Source of the DNA: an uncultured Bacteroidota bacterium | GTDB lineage: Bacteria; Bacteroidota; Bacteroidia; Chitinophagales; Chitinophagaceae | Length of the DNA stretch: 64,000 bases | Assembly (NCBI GenBank): GCA_903904855.1 | Contig: CAIVEH010000072.1 | Coordinates: 1 to 64,000, forward strand | Reading direction: 5' to 3' | Part shown: in pieces, positions 26,601 through 34,760 of the stretch | Numbering within the stretch: the stretch's first letter is position 1 | Layout: each line of letters begins with the position of its first letter | Notes under the pieces: generated by a model | What the model saw: the letters and a program-made list of their open reading frames with translations, nothing else | Database searches by the model: none | What the model was told of the DNA's origin: nothing | Translations under genes and position numbers: made by a program

Positions 26601-29441
26601 ATTCAGGCACATACCTACTGGCGGCTGAAAGGCCTTATCGTGGATCTTGTAATCTGGAATGAAGACCATGGCGGTTACCGGCAGGCTTTTCAAAACCAGA
26701 TTCAGGCCCTGATACCTAATGATCAGATGGACAGATCAGGGGGAATATTTGTCCGTGCCGCAGATCAGATTTCAACCGAAGACCGGATACTTTTTCAGAC
26801 CGTTGCCCGCGTGAATATTTCTGATACAAAAGGTACACTTGCAGATCATGTAAATCATAAACCCATAACTAAGCCGGTAATTCCTTACCTGGTATTGTCG
26901 CCTGTTACCCGGCAGGTATCTGGTGAACTTCCTCATAAAGAGTTGCTTTTATTCAACGGATTGGGTGGATTCTCTCCTGCTGGTAACGAATATATCATTA
27001 CAACAGACAATGAAAACCGAACACCGGCTCCATGGGTAAATGTGATTGCCAATCCTGATTTCGGTACAGTGATAACAGAAAGTGGCCAGGCTTATACCTG
27101 GGCAGAAAATGCCCATGAAATGCGGCTGACACCCTGGAACAATGATCCGGTGAGCGACCAGTCTGGCGAAACTTATTTTTTGCGCGATGAAGAGACTGGC
27201 CATTTCTGGTCGCCCACACCTTTGCCACGAGGCGGGCAACCGGCTTACAGGATAACTCATGGGTTTGGATACAGCATATTCGAACACATAGAGGAGGGTA
27301 TCTGGTCTGAGATGACTGTTTTTGTAGATCTGGTATCGCCGGTAAAATTCACAGTGTTAAAAATACGTAATGATTCAGGGCGTGCACGCAGACTCTCGGT
27401 TACAGGCTATGTAGAATGGGTGCTGGGCGACCTTAGATCGAAGACCGCCAACCATGTGCAAACCTGGATTTTCCCTGGCAGCGGTGTATTCTATGCCAAG
27501 AATCCTTTTAATACAGAATTTGGTGGGCGGGTCGCATTCTTCGATGTGGATGAAAGAACCAAGACGTTTACCGGCAACCGCACAGAATTTATAGGCCGCA
27601 ATGGTTCTTTGCAAAACCCGGATGCTATGCGACGGCTTAAGCTATCAGGTGCAGCAGGGGTTGCATTTGATCCTTGTTCGGCATTCCAGGTGCCATTTAA
27701 TCTTGCTGATGGTGGCGAGCGAGAGGTTATTTTCAGGTTAGGTGCAGGAAAAGATTTCAACTCGGCCAGCAATACCGTTAACCAGTTTCGTGTATCAGGT
27801 GAAGTGCAAAGTGCATTTGACAAGGTAAAAAAATACTGGGAAAAAACCACATCTGCCATCAGGGTCAAAACTCCGGATCTGGCACTTAACCTGATTTCTA
27901 ATGGATGGCTTACTTACCAGACGTTATCGAGCCGTCTGTGGGGGCGTAGCGGATTTTACCAATCTGGCGGCGCTTTCGGTTTCAGAGACCAATTGCAGGA
28001 TGTGCTTTCCTTGCTTCATACAGAGCCACTGCTGGCGCGCAAACAGATTTTGCTATGTGCAACACGGCAGTTTGAGGAAGGAGATGTACAGCATTGGTGG
28101 CATCCACCGGCAGGTCGTGGTGTCCGGACACAAATTTCCGACGATTTTCTCTGGCTTCCCTATGTTTTATGCAGGTATATAAAGCATACCGGAGATGCAA
28201 AAATTCTTGAAGAAGGACTGAGTTTCCTCGATGGGCGGCTACTGAATGCCGGAGAGGATTCCTACTATGGATTGCCTGAACCTACAGAGCAGGATACAAC
28301 ACTATACGATCACTGTGTCAGAGCCATAAAACATGCATTGAGATTTGGCAGGCACGGATTGCCCTTTATAGGTACAGGTGACTGGAATGATGGTATGGAT
28401 AAAGTAGGCCACCAGGGCAAAGGGGAGAGTGTATGGCTGGCATTTTTCCTTTATGATATTCTTGTCAGGTTTGCCCCCATTGCGACACTGCAAAAAGATA
28501 CCGGGTTCGCAGATCTGTGCATAAATGAATCAGTTAAGCTGAGGGCTGCAATTGATAATAATGGATGGGATGGCGAGTGGTATCTCCGGGCTTTTTATGA
28601 TGATGGTACTCCCCTGGGATCTGCTTCCAGCTTAGAATGTAAGATTGACCTGCTTCCTCAGAGCTGGGCTGTTTTATCTGGTGCGGGTGAAAATGAAAAA
28701 ATGTTGATGGGATTACTGGAGGCGGAGAAGCAGCTTGTTAATGAAGATGCTTCCATAATACAGATGCTGTATCCTCCGTTTGATAAGTCGCCTGCTGATC
28801 CTGGTTATATAAAGGGTTATGTGCCGGGAGTACGGGAGAATGGCGGGCAGTACACCCATGCAGCCATATGGATGATTATGGCATTTGCGCAATTGGAGGA
28901 TAAATTCCGGACCTGGAAATTATTGCAGATGATTAATCCGCTGAATCATTCCAGAACAATGGATGATGTGGCCTGTTATAAAGTGGAGCCCTATGTCATA
29001 GCGGCTGATGTTTATGCTGTGGAACCGCATACTGGACGGGGTGGATGGACCTGGTACACGGGGTCGGCAGGCTGGATGTACCAGCTTATTGTAGAGTCTT
29101 TCCTGGGCATAAAAAAAGAAGGAGATAAACTGAAATTTGTTCCCTGTATTCCGGCAGAATGGGACTCATTCAATGTTGAATACAGATTTGTTAATGCAAT
29201 GTACCATATTCATGTACTTCAGCTCAGCGGCAATGGTGTTATGAAAGTTAGTGTTGATGGAATTGATATGGAAGACGGGTTAATTACACTGGCAGATACA
29301 GAACTGGAATACAAGGTGGAAGTAATCATTTTTAGCGGCGAAAACCGGCAGGGGGATAATAAAGCTTTGCAATCAATAATTGCGCTAAATCAAAACCCAA
29401 ACCCAACACCCACTTCCCCCAGTTCGGCAACAGTTTCGTGA
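20673..29441 (+). CDS. ndvB: Cyclic beta-1,2-glucan synthase (NdvB/Cgs type, GT84 plus GH94)
   Basis: 2,922 residues, the same size class as NdvB and Cgs of rhizobia and Brucella. In order: a cytoplasmic N-terminal region; a membrane pair around residues 420-475; a GT84 glycosyltransferase domain with DADTQLPRG starting at 639, SHDLLEG and RRTRWMRGDWQ near 784; further membrane segments around 830-870, 893-920 and 956-993; a glycoamylase-like domain (WGISESGYN..D..SNYQYQAFGVPGLG near 1450-1480, HHEGMTFL near 1545); two carbohydrate-binding/GH94 N-terminal-like regions; and a GH94 phosphorylase domain with GDWNDGMD near 2569-2576. In known enzymes, GT84 polymerises UDP-glucose into beta-1,2-glucan and GH94 trims chain length before cyclisation. 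No NdvA-type ABC exporter is seen nearby. The 3' end overlaps the convergent deacylase gene by 52 bp. Confidence 0.92.
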   Translation: MKLTIETHDLIKTMRAFFIAPHARQIYTKEEPLRSELYSSDQMHIFGQELAKEHKLSQHAVKGQLLSRLANNEKVLNAVRKLLVEAIRKKHTITPAGEWLIDNFYLVEEQIRTAKKHLPKGYNETLPQLSNETLPGVARVYDLALQIISHSDGRIDLNRLSSFIKSYQTVSNLRLGELWAIPIMLRLTLIENLRRVSALIAIDKLDKDMAGYWSTQMLEMAEKDPKSIILTTADMARSDPPMSCAFVSEMSRQLLGKGPALAMALNWIEQKLIEEGRTINELVNTEIQKQAVNQVSISNSIGSIRLLSSLDWRDFVEAHSIVDRTLREGDAIYASMDFPTRDDYRHVVENLAKKTKLSENEVARSAIKSAMDYAKANAAPDRKGHVGYYLIGKGLSKTKKLVLMRITPLMAAGKILSRSRLKIYLGFVLLITVVISAAFLMKAHNDKTGSGAMIILAALLILSSSQLAITVVNFLSTLLVRPHLLPRMDFSARIPDEYKTLVIVPSMLSNIHSVEVLVEALEVRFLANRDENLCFGLLTDFTDACEETLPGDHALLELAKKRIEELKKKYENGAHSLFFLFHRPRRWNEADKVWMGYERKRGKLSDLNSLLRGSSKDSFSCIIGNLGELQQAKYVITLDADTQLPRGAAWKMIATMAHPLNQPFYNEQKKRVTEGYGILQPRVTVSLPESNSSFYNRLHGNEPGIDPYTRATSDVYQDLFAEGSFIGKGIYDIDTFERTLKDRFLDNRILSHDLLEGCYVRSGLLSDVELFEKYPMNYRQDMKRRTRWMRGDWQIFAWFTPWIPGGHKKTVRNPLSILSRWKIFDNIRRSLIPIALTMLLIAGWVILCNPLFWMLSVSGIIVFPFIVSLTWDAFRKPEDVILSHHFKILMHNTWNIVVPTLYSVICLPYEAYVTLVAILRTSWRMLISHRKMLQWDISTNTGTVSQNSLAASLLTMWISPFLTVILIIYLAIFVPYKLIIAGPVLLLWALAPLITWQTGQPATKKKALLTEKQNVFLLKIARKTWGFFERFVGDEDNWLPPDNFQQHPVPVIAHRTSPTNIGISLLANLSALDFGYISLTNFLDRTEKTIGTMLKMERFRGHFFNWYDTLSLQPLPPKYISTVDSGNLAGHLLTLRQGMFEIIHQKLAGPKIFTGIRDTLRVLKDASASSEIFEDFEAILEEACNLFPLSIDSLSGTLKRLQVCYESTISKLPANDRSMCQWWKNHLSVQLEQANQDILLLAPWVLLPVASLKFSAVIGINPDITLGHVYKKAKELIPLTITLQNEGNTKEENEWLVDFAAALLITQTTAGNRIKLIEQLGHECIGLADMEWDFLYDKTKHLMTIGYRVEEHSCDPGFYDLLASEARLCTFVAIAQGKLPEESWFALGRLLTKASGEPILLSWSGSMFEYLMPLLIMPSYENTLLEQTYKAAVDRQIEYGKHRDIPWGISESGYNMVDAASNYQYQAFGVPGLGLKRGLEADLVIAPYATALSLMVNPEASCQNLELLADSGFEGDYGFYEAIDYTPSRLQRGQNFTVIQSFMAHHEGMTFLSISSLMNDQAMQRRFEAEPQFQATLLLLQERIPKSSSYFAHTTDLVDFNSTVSDTVVRILNTPDTPIPEIQLLSNGRYHVMVSNAGGGYSRWKDIAVTRWREDATCDNWGTFCYIRDIDSGEYWSNTHQPTIKKGLNYEAAFSQGRVDFHSLNKNIETHTEIVVSPEDDIEMRRLLITNRSGISRTIEITSYAEVVLARSMSDDMQPAFSNLFVQTEIIPQLQAIVCTRRPRSAHEATLWMFHSMNIHGVEKAEISYETDRAEFIGRGNSVHNPRAMKQSGPLSGNKGSVLDPIVAIRYKIDLEPDEHITIDLILGACDNKEICYKLIEKYHDKHHKDRVFELAWTHSQVILRQINATDADEHLFGRLAGSVIFNNPQLRADQSIIIKNHRGQSGLWGYSISGDLPIVLLQIESQSNILLAKQLIQAHTYWRLKGLIVDLVIWNEDHGGYRQAFQNQIQALIPNDQMDRSGGIFVRAADQISTEDRILFQTVARVNISDTKGTLADHVNHKPITKPVIPYLVLSPVTRQVSGELPHKELLLFNGLGGFSPAGNEYIITTDNENRTPAPWVNVIANPDFGTVITESGQAYTWAENAHEMRLTPWNNDPVSDQSGETYFLRDEETGHFWSPTPLPRGGQPAYRITHGFGYSIFEHIEEGIWSEMTVFVDLVSPVKFTVLKIRNDSGRARRLSVTGYVEWVLGDLRSKTANHVQTWIFPGSGVFYAKNPFNTEFGGRVAFFDVDERTKTFTGNRTEFIGRNGSLQNPDAMRRLKLSGAAGVAFDPCSAFQVPFNLADGGEREVIFRLGAGKDFNSASNTVNQFRVSGEVQSAFDKVKKYWEKTTSAIRVKTPDLALNLISNGWLTYQTLSSRLWGRSGFYQSGGAFGFRDQLQDVLSLLHTEPLLARKQILLCATRQFEEGDVQHWWHPPAGRGVRTQISDDFLWLPYVLCRYIKHTGDAKILEEGLSFLDGRLLNAGEDSYYGLPEPTEQDTTLYDHCVRAIKHALRFGRHGLPFIGTGDWNDGMDKVGHQGKGESVWLAFFLYDILVRFAPIATLQKDTGFADLCINESVKLRAAIDNNGWDGEWYLRAFYDDGTPLGSASSLECKIDLLPQSWAVLSGAGENEKMLMGLLEAEKQLVNEDASIIQMLYPPFDKSPADPGYIKGYVPGVRENGGQYTHAAIWMIMAFAQLEDKFRTWKLLQMINPLNHSRTMDDVACYKVEPYVIAADVYAVEPHTGRGGWTWYTGSAGWMYQLIVESFLGIKKEGDKLKFVPCIPAEWDSFNVEYRFVNAMYHIHVLQLSGNGVMKVSVDGIDMEDGLITLADTELEYKVEVIIFSGENRQGDNKALQSIIALNQNPNPTPTSPSSATVS

Positions 29442-30538
29442 GATTTTAAAAATGCTGATAGGAACAGTTCTTTTATAGGGCCGTGTTCTTTTTGTACAAC
29501 ATAATAGTGCCCCCCGATTTTTTCATATACGGGTGATACAGGAATAGCTGATTGCTGCAGGTAATATCCTAGCTGGAAAACTACACCAACTCTGCCTATT
29601 AAGAATTCATTGCCGGCAATTACAGCGCTTTTGTAAGAATGTTGTTTTTCCTGCCCCGGATACTTTTCGTTATTACGGAGCCAGGAATAAATACTCTGAT
29701 AATACGCATAATCAAGACCAGCGAATACTTTGTTTTTGCTCCACCATCGCCTGCTCGCATATCCAGAGGCTATGTATACTGGATACAAGGGGCCACCTGG
29801 TGTATAGCTGGAAATATACGCCATACTGGCGCGCACCTGGATCAACCACCTGTTCCTGAGCGGAGTAAGTTGTCTTTCTATCTGTGCTGGACGGGAAGTG
29901 ACCGGGAAATACCGTAAACCCAGGTGAATACCGGTCATATTTATTCCCAGGTTCGGTTTGTGGTAAGATGCATCCGAAATGTGGGTAATATTGGCTCCTG
30001 CCTGTAGGTCCCAATGGTTGTTGAAATGGTAACGCAGGTCGGTAACGAAAAAGGCAAAGTCATTGATGTGGCTGCCAATGGCTACGTTAATTGTATCTAC
30101 ATAATTAGTGCGCTGGTAGTGTTTAGTTACGTAGCCAATGCCATCGCCTAGCCGAATAGTCCATTGCAGCTTTTTACCACTTATTAAGGGTAATGTAATA
30201 TTGGGATACAGCCCTAAACAACGACCATATACTGAGTCAATCCCGTAGTTTATGTAAGCTGCTCCAATCCCGATAGTTGGGTAATTTCTCCGCTGTTGCC
30301 AGGCTTTTTCCCCATTTGTTTTCAGCACAAAATTCATTTCGAATCCTGTAGTCAATGCCGGGATTGGAAGTGTGAATTTATGTTCATGTTTGATTACTTT
30401 ACCAGTAATAAGATTTGTTTCCACTCCAAAGCCAGACCATGTTGGCATTTCCTGGGCAAGCAGACTTGCCGGCATCATTGTAGCCATTACCCCGGTTATG
30501 ATGGGCAGTATAATATATTTAAATAAAATGCTAGTCAT
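29390..30538 (-). CDS. Acyloxyacyl hydrolase / PagL-like lipid A 3-O-deacylase
   Basis: 382 residues with a signal peptide ending near LLAQ (residue 29) and an outer-membrane barrel pattern that ends in GVGFGF. The segment NITHISDASYHKPNLGIN (residues about 183-200) matches the PagL catalytic motif, with His186 and Ser188 as candidate active-site residues. PagL-type enzymes remove the 3-O acyl chain of lipid A in the outer membrane. The protein is about twice the length of classic PagL; residues about 210-340 form an extra barrel-like part (RYFPVTSRP..., AVIAGNEFLIGRVGVVFQLGYYL). It overlaps the end of the glucan synthase gene by 52 bp and diverges from the DUF502 gene. A -7 box lies at 30553-30560. 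Confidence 0.8.
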   Translation of the reverse strand: MTSILFKYIILPIITGVMATMMPASLLAQEMPTWSGFGVETNLITGKVIKHEHKFTLPIPALTTGFEMNFVLKTNGEKAWQQRRNYPTIGIGAAYINYGIDSVYGRCLGLYPNITLPLISGKKLQWTIRLGDGIGYVTKHYQRTNYVDTINVAIGSHINDFAFFVTDLRYHFNNHWDLQAGANITHISDASYHKPNLGINMTGIHLGLRYFPVTSRPAQIERQLTPLRNRWLIQVRASMAYISSYTPGGPLYPVYIASGYASRRWWSKNKVFAGLDYAYYQSIYSWLRNNEKYPGQEKQHSYKSAVIAGNEFLIGRVGVVFQLGYYLQQSAIPVSPVYEKIGGHYYVVQKEHGPIKELFLSAFLKSHETVAELGEVGVGFGF

Positions 30539-30552
30539 GTAAATAATGAGAA

Positions 30553-30560
30553 CAAAAGTA
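30553..30560 (-). promoter_or_regulatory. -7 box TACTTTTG for the deacylase gene
   Basis: Read on the minus strand, TACTTTTG ends 14 nt before the ATG at 30538 and is an exact TAnnTTTG match. No clear -33 element. Confidence 0.4.
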
Positions 30561-30622
30561 ATCTAAAATGCAACTTGCATATTAGCATGTATTTTTGGTC
30601 AAATTATTGCAATTGTTTTCTG

Positions 30623-30630
30623 TAGCTTTG
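30623..30630 (+). promoter_or_regulatory. -7 box TAGCTTTG directly before the DUF502 gene
   Basis: The box fits TAnnTTTG exactly and ends 5 nt before the ATG at 30636, so transcription would start at or next to the start codon. Confidence 0.5.
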
Positions 30631-30635
30631 CCATT

Positions 30636-31250
30636 ATGCGCAGACTTGCAGCTATCTTATTCAGGTCTTTTTTACAGGGGCTTTTGCTGTTGAGCCCCAT
30701 AGCCATTACCGGGTATGTTCTTTATTCTGTTTTTACCGGGATAGACAACCTGATACCCAACATGGAATGGTTGCCATTTTTGCATACCCGTGGGGTAGGT
30801 TTCATGATCATTATTGCAGCGGTAACCATTATAGGCTATTTTGGTACCCGCTTTTTTATCGGAAAATGGCTTTTTGATACGTTTGCTTATCTGATGGAGC
30901 ATACCCCAGGCGTAAAATTCATTTATTCTTCTGTCAGAGATGTCATTACCTCATTTGTGGGTGATAAAAAGCGGTTTAATAAGCCGGTCTGGGTTTGTGT
31001 TAACCTTAATCCGGAAATATGGAGAATCGGGTTTATGACCCAGCGCGACATGACTTTTCTTGGGATGGAAGATAAGGTAGCGGTTTACATGCCACATGCT
31101 TATGCTATATCAGGTTGGGTAATTGTAATTGAAAGCAAAAATGTGCGCCCTGCTAAGGAAATGACAGCTGGCGAAGCTATGAAATTCGCCGTTAGTGGTG
31201 GAGTAACAACAGTTGAAGAACAGGAAATCAATGCAAAAGATCAACTTTAA
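30636..31250 (+). CDS. DUF502 family membrane protein
   Basis: 204 residues. Two hydrophobic segments lie at about residues 12-32 (FLQGLLLLSPIAITGYVLYS) and 52-72 (GVGFMIIIAAVTIIGYF). The family-typical HTPGVKFIYSSVRDVITSF (about 89-107) and a C-terminal domain containing NPEIWRIGFMTQRDM and VYMPHAYAISGWVIVI follow. DUF502 proteins are widespread inner-membrane proteins of unknown function. The last 20 bp overlap the serC start, so the two are probably co-transcribed and translationally coupled. Confidence 0.85.
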   Translation: MRRLAAILFRSFLQGLLLLSPIAITGYVLYSVFTGIDNLIPNMEWLPFLHTRGVGFMIIIAAVTIIGYFGTRFFIGKWLFDTFAYLMEHTPGVKFIYSSVRDVITSFVGDKKRFNKPVWVCVNLNPEIWRIGFMTQRDMTFLGMEDKVAVYMPHAYAISGWVIVIESKNVRPAKEMTAGEAMKFAVSGGVTTVEEQEINAKDQL

Positions 31251-32286
31251 TGCCGGGCCTGCCCAGTTGCCGCCCGAAGTGCTTCACGAAGCAGCCCAGT
31301 CCGTGAAGCAATATAAAAAAACAGGAATGTCGGTGCTGGAGCTTCCGCACCGGGGTAAGGAATTTCTTGAAATTCTGGAAGAGAGTAAGACTCTTGTCAA
31401 AAAGCTGTGCGGCATTGGGCATGAATATGAAGTTCTATGGCTTCAGGGTGGTGGCAGGATGCAGTTTTGTATGATTCCCATGAATTTTCTTCTTGCGGGC
31501 AAAAATGCAGGATACATAGATAGCGGGCATTGGTCCCATGAGGCCGCGGAGTATGCAATGTATTATGGCAATGCACAAATTCTGGCTTCTTCGCAAGACA
31601 GTAATTACAGCCGCTTGCCCGATTGGCCGCAGATACCATCAGATCTGGCCTACCTGCATGTTACCACCAATAATACAATTTGCGGGACACAGTGGCACTC
31701 AATTCCAAAAACAGAAGTGCCCCTGATTGCAGATATGAGTAGTGATATTTTTTCTGCTAAAACAGATTACAGTCGGTATCCTGTCTTTTATGCTGCCGTA
31801 CAGAAAAACCTTGGAGCCGCCGGCCTTGCATTGGTGGTTATCCGCAAGGATATGCTGGGTAAAACCCCTGTAATATTGCCCCCAATGCTCAGTTATTCAA
31901 TGCAGGCACATGAAAATTCGATACTCAATACTGCCAATGTATTTGGCGTTTATGTTTCGCTGCTTATGCTTCGCTGGATTGATGCAAGGGGAATAGATGC
32001 CATAGAGAAGGAAAATATAAGAAAGGCTGCCTTATTGTATGAAACTATTGATAACAGTACATCATTTAAAGCACATGTTACCGAAAAGGCCCACAGAAGC
32101 CTTATGAATGTTTGTTTTACAGCTGTTACCACTGAAGTGGAACAGTCTTTTCTTGCCATGTGTGAAAAAAATAACATTACAGGAGTAAAAGGGCACCGTT
32201 CTGTGGGTGGGTTACGGGTATCATTGTATAATGCAGTTACTTATGGACAGGTCGAGGAGTTGGTGGATTTAATGAAATCTGTTTAA
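31231..32286 (+). CDS. serC: Phosphoserine aminotransferase
   Basis: 351 residues, PLP enzyme converting 3-phosphohydroxypyruvate and glutamate to phosphoserine (serine synthesis; also used in pyridoxal phosphate synthesis). The ATG at 31231 gives MQKINFNAGPAQLPPEVL, the standard SerC start; an upstream in-frame TTG at 31213 is not needed. Conserved parts include GMSVLELPHRGKEF (32-45), LQGGGRMQF, the TTNNTICGTQ segment (145-154) and AVQKNLGAAG, where Lys192 would hold PLP. The C-terminal KGHRSVGGLRVSLYNA binds substrate phosphate in the family. DUF1015 follows after 74 bp; no serA is present next to it. Confidence 0.95.
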   Translation: MQKINFNAGPAQLPPEVLHEAAQSVKQYKKTGMSVLELPHRGKEFLEILEESKTLVKKLCGIGHEYEVLWLQGGGRMQFCMIPMNFLLAGKNAGYIDSGHWSHEAAEYAMYYGNAQILASSQDSNYSRLPDWPQIPSDLAYLHVTTNNTICGTQWHSIPKTEVPLIADMSSDIFSAKTDYSRYPVFYAAVQKNLGAAGLALVVIRKDMLGKTPVILPPMLSYSMQAHENSILNTANVFGVYVSLLMLRWIDARGIDAIEKENIRKAALLYETIDNSTSFKAHVTEKAHRSLMNVCFTAVTTEVEQSFLAMCEKNNITGVKGHRSVGGLRVSLYNAVTYGQVEELVDLMKSV

Positions 32287-32360
32287 TCACCTGCATTCTG
32301 ATTTGTTTTGTAATAGTGAATTTAAAAGAGATTATTTAAGAAAATACAGGAATAAGTTTT

Positions 32361-33608
32361 ATGGCAAACATAACACCATTTAAAGGCCTCAGGCCTAAAA
32401 AAGAATTAGCTGAGCAAGTGGCTACACTGCCTTACGATGTAGTGAGCGTGGCGGAGGCGAGGGAGTTTAAAAATAGCCCGTACAATTTTTACCATGTTAC
32501 ACGCTCGGAAATAGACCTGCCTGATGATATTGATGTGCATAGTATGCAGGTGTATGAAAAGGCAAAGGAGAACCTGGAATCCTTTATCAGCAGCAATGTT
32601 ATGGTTAGGGACAGCAAACCTTGCTATTACATTTATGAACTGGTGATGGATGGACGCTCACAGACAGGCTTGTTATGCGGCTCATCGGTAGATGACTATA
32701 ACAATGGTATTGTAAAGAAACACGAATTCACTAGGCCGGAAAAGGAGCAGGACCGTATAAATCATATTGCTACCACCGGCGCTCAGACAGGCATAGTGTT
32801 CCTTGCCTATAATGATTGTGAAAGTGTGCAGCAAATTATTGATGACTGGAAGAAAAACCATCAGCCTGAAAATGATTTTACAGCTCCCGATGGTATAAGG
32901 CATACTTTCTGGGTGGTTGATGATGAAGAAAAAGTAGCGGCCATTACACGCAATTTTGCAAATGATGTGCCCTGCACCTATATAGCCGATGGTCACCATA
33001 GGGCTGCATCTGCTGCAAGGGTTTGTAAGGAGATGAGAGAGAGCAATTATGCGGCTGATAGCAGTGATCCGTTTAATTATTTTGTCACCTGCATCTTCCC
33101 TGCCAGCCAGTTGCAGATAATGGATTACAACAGGGTGGCCAAAGATCTGAATGGCAGAACGGCGGATGAATTTATACGGGCAATCAGCAATGATTTTGAG
33201 ATATTAAAGATTGGTGATCCGGCATTTAAACCTGCACATCTGCATGAGTTTGGCATGTATCTGGAAGGTTGCTGGTATAAATTGGAAGCAAAAAAAGGTA
33301 CTTATACCAGCGATCCTATTGGGATATTGGATGTTACAATTTTGCAGCAAAATGTACTGGATAAATTGCTGGACATTAAAGACCCGAGAGTAGATAAAAG
33401 GATTGATTTTATTGGTGGTATAAGAGGTATGGGTGCATTGCAGAAAAGGGTGGATAATAAGGATGCCGCTGTTGCTTTTTCTTTGTACCCTGTAACCATA
33501 AAGCAGTTATTCGATATCGCCGACAGCGGCAATGTAATGCCTCCTAAAAGTACATGGTTTGAACCAAAGCTAAGGGATGGACTGGTGGTATACCTGGTAA
33601 ACCACTGA
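32361..33608 (+). CDS. DUF1015 family protein
   Basis: 415 residues. It starts MANITPFKGLRPKKEL and contains the family landmarks LPYDVVS, NFYHVTRSE, VKKHEFTRPEKEQDRINHI (about 113-131) and IADGHHRAASAARV (about 210-223), whose DGHHR pattern suggests a metal or phosphate site. DUF1015 has no settled function that I can state. It often travels with serine-biosynthesis genes, as here behind serC, so a role linked to serine metabolism is plausible (inference). No signal peptide or membrane segment. Confidence 0.85.
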   Translation: MANITPFKGLRPKKELAEQVATLPYDVVSVAEAREFKNSPYNFYHVTRSEIDLPDDIDVHSMQVYEKAKENLESFISSNVMVRDSKPCYYIYELVMDGRSQTGLLCGSSVDDYNNGIVKKHEFTRPEKEQDRINHIATTGAQTGIVFLAYNDCESVQQIIDDWKKNHQPENDFTAPDGIRHTFWVVDDEEKVAAITRNFANDVPCTYIADGHHRAASAARVCKEMRESNYAADSSDPFNYFVTCIFPASQLQIMDYNRVAKDLNGRTADEFIRAISNDFEILKIGDPAFKPAHLHEFGMYLEGCWYKLEAKKGTYTSDPIGILDVTILQQNVLDKLLDIKDPRVDKRIDFIGGIRGMGALQKRVDNKDAAVAFSLYPVTIKQLFDIADSGNVMPPKSTWFEPKLRDGLVVYLVNH

Positions 33609-33776
33609 ACCCAGGATAGGGGATTAAACCCGCTTTAAAGGGAACTATTCTTGTGGCTTTTAGTCGGCATTTCGTTAATTTGGTAAAGGATTAATTTCCA
33701 AGGGCCGGATTTGCACTTAAAATAAATTTTAGCATCTCATTAATTAAAAGGTAGCTCCACTTCAGGGGCTGAGGGT

Positions 33777-34760
33777 ATGGAATACAGAAGAATGGGCAGA
33801 ACAGGATTGCAGTTGAGCGTGCTCTCCTACGGATCATGGGTTACTTTTTCAAAGCAGGTGGATGACACTGCCTCTGATGCGCTGATGGGGCTGGCTTACA
33901 ACAATGGCGTGAATTTCTTCGACAATGCCGAAGCCTATGAGGGCGGCAGATCAGAGGAAATGATGGGACGTGTGCTGAAGAAGAAAAACTGGGACCGGAC
34001 CACGTACTGTATTTCCAGTAAGGTGTTTTTCGGGCTGTATGGCAAAGACAACAAACCCAATCAGAACGGGCTCAGCCGTAAACATATCATGGAGGCCTGC
34101 CACCAGGCGCTGCACCGGCTGCAAACGGACTACCTCGACCTGTTTTATTGCCACAGACCCGACCCGGCAACACCTATGGAGGAAGTTGTATGGACAATGA
34201 ACATATTGATGCAGCAAGGAAAAATACTGTACTGGGGAACCAGTGAGTGGAGCGCTGCCGAAATAATGGAAGCACATGCCGTAGCTGGCAGATTGAACCT
34301 TATTGGTCCGGCTATGGAACAGCCACAATATAACCTGTTCGAACGTCAGAAGATGGAACAGGATTATTTGCCCATTTTCAGGAATATAGGTATGGGTACT
34401 ACCATCTGGAGCCCATTGGCATCTGGCCTGCTGACCGGAAAATATAATAATGGCATACCCGAAGGTTCCAGGCTTTCTATCAGCAATTATGCCTGGCTCA
34501 AAGACCGCATGGTGCAGGATGAAAAGATTACTAAAGTAAAGTCTCTGGATAAAGTAGCCAAAGAATTGGATACCACTCTTGCAACTCTGGCCATTGCCTG
34601 GTGTATCCATAATAAAAATGTTACCACTGCTATACTCGGGGCTACTAAAGAAAAGCAACTGACTGAAAACCTTGCTGCACTTGATCTGTATGCGAAGCTT
34701 ACTCCGGAGATTATGACTGAGATTGATGCGATAATGTGCAATAAGCCTACGGTACAATAA
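33777..34760 (+). CDS. Aldo/keto reductase (Kv-beta / YghZ-like group)
   Basis: 327 residues forming a TIM-barrel NADPH-dependent oxidoreductase. MEYRRMGRTGLQLSVLSYGSW opens the fold. The catalytic Asp and Tyr lie in NFFDNAEAYEGGRSEEMMG (residues about 46-64: Asp49, Tyr54), Lys at ISSKVFF (about 81) and His in YCHRPDP (about 123-129). WSPLASGLLTGKY is the cofactor-loop signature of the Kv channel beta subunit-like branch. The substrate cannot be predicted. No neighbour in an obvious operon: 168 bp separate it from DUF1015. Confidence 0.9.
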   Translation: MEYRRMGRTGLQLSVLSYGSWVTFSKQVDDTASDALMGLAYNNGVNFFDNAEAYEGGRSEEMMGRVLKKKNWDRTTYCISSKVFFGLYGKDNKPNQNGLSRKHIMEACHQALHRLQTDYLDLFYCHRPDPATPMEEVVWTMNILMQQGKILYWGTSEWSAAEIMEAHAVAGRLNLIGPAMEQPQYNLFERQKMEQDYLPIFRNIGMGTTIWSPLASGLLTGKYNNGIPEGSRLSISNYAWLKDRMVQDEKITKVKSLDKVAKELDTTLATLAIAWCIHNKNVTTAILGATKEKQLTENLAALDLYAKLTPEIMTEIDAIMCNKPTVQ

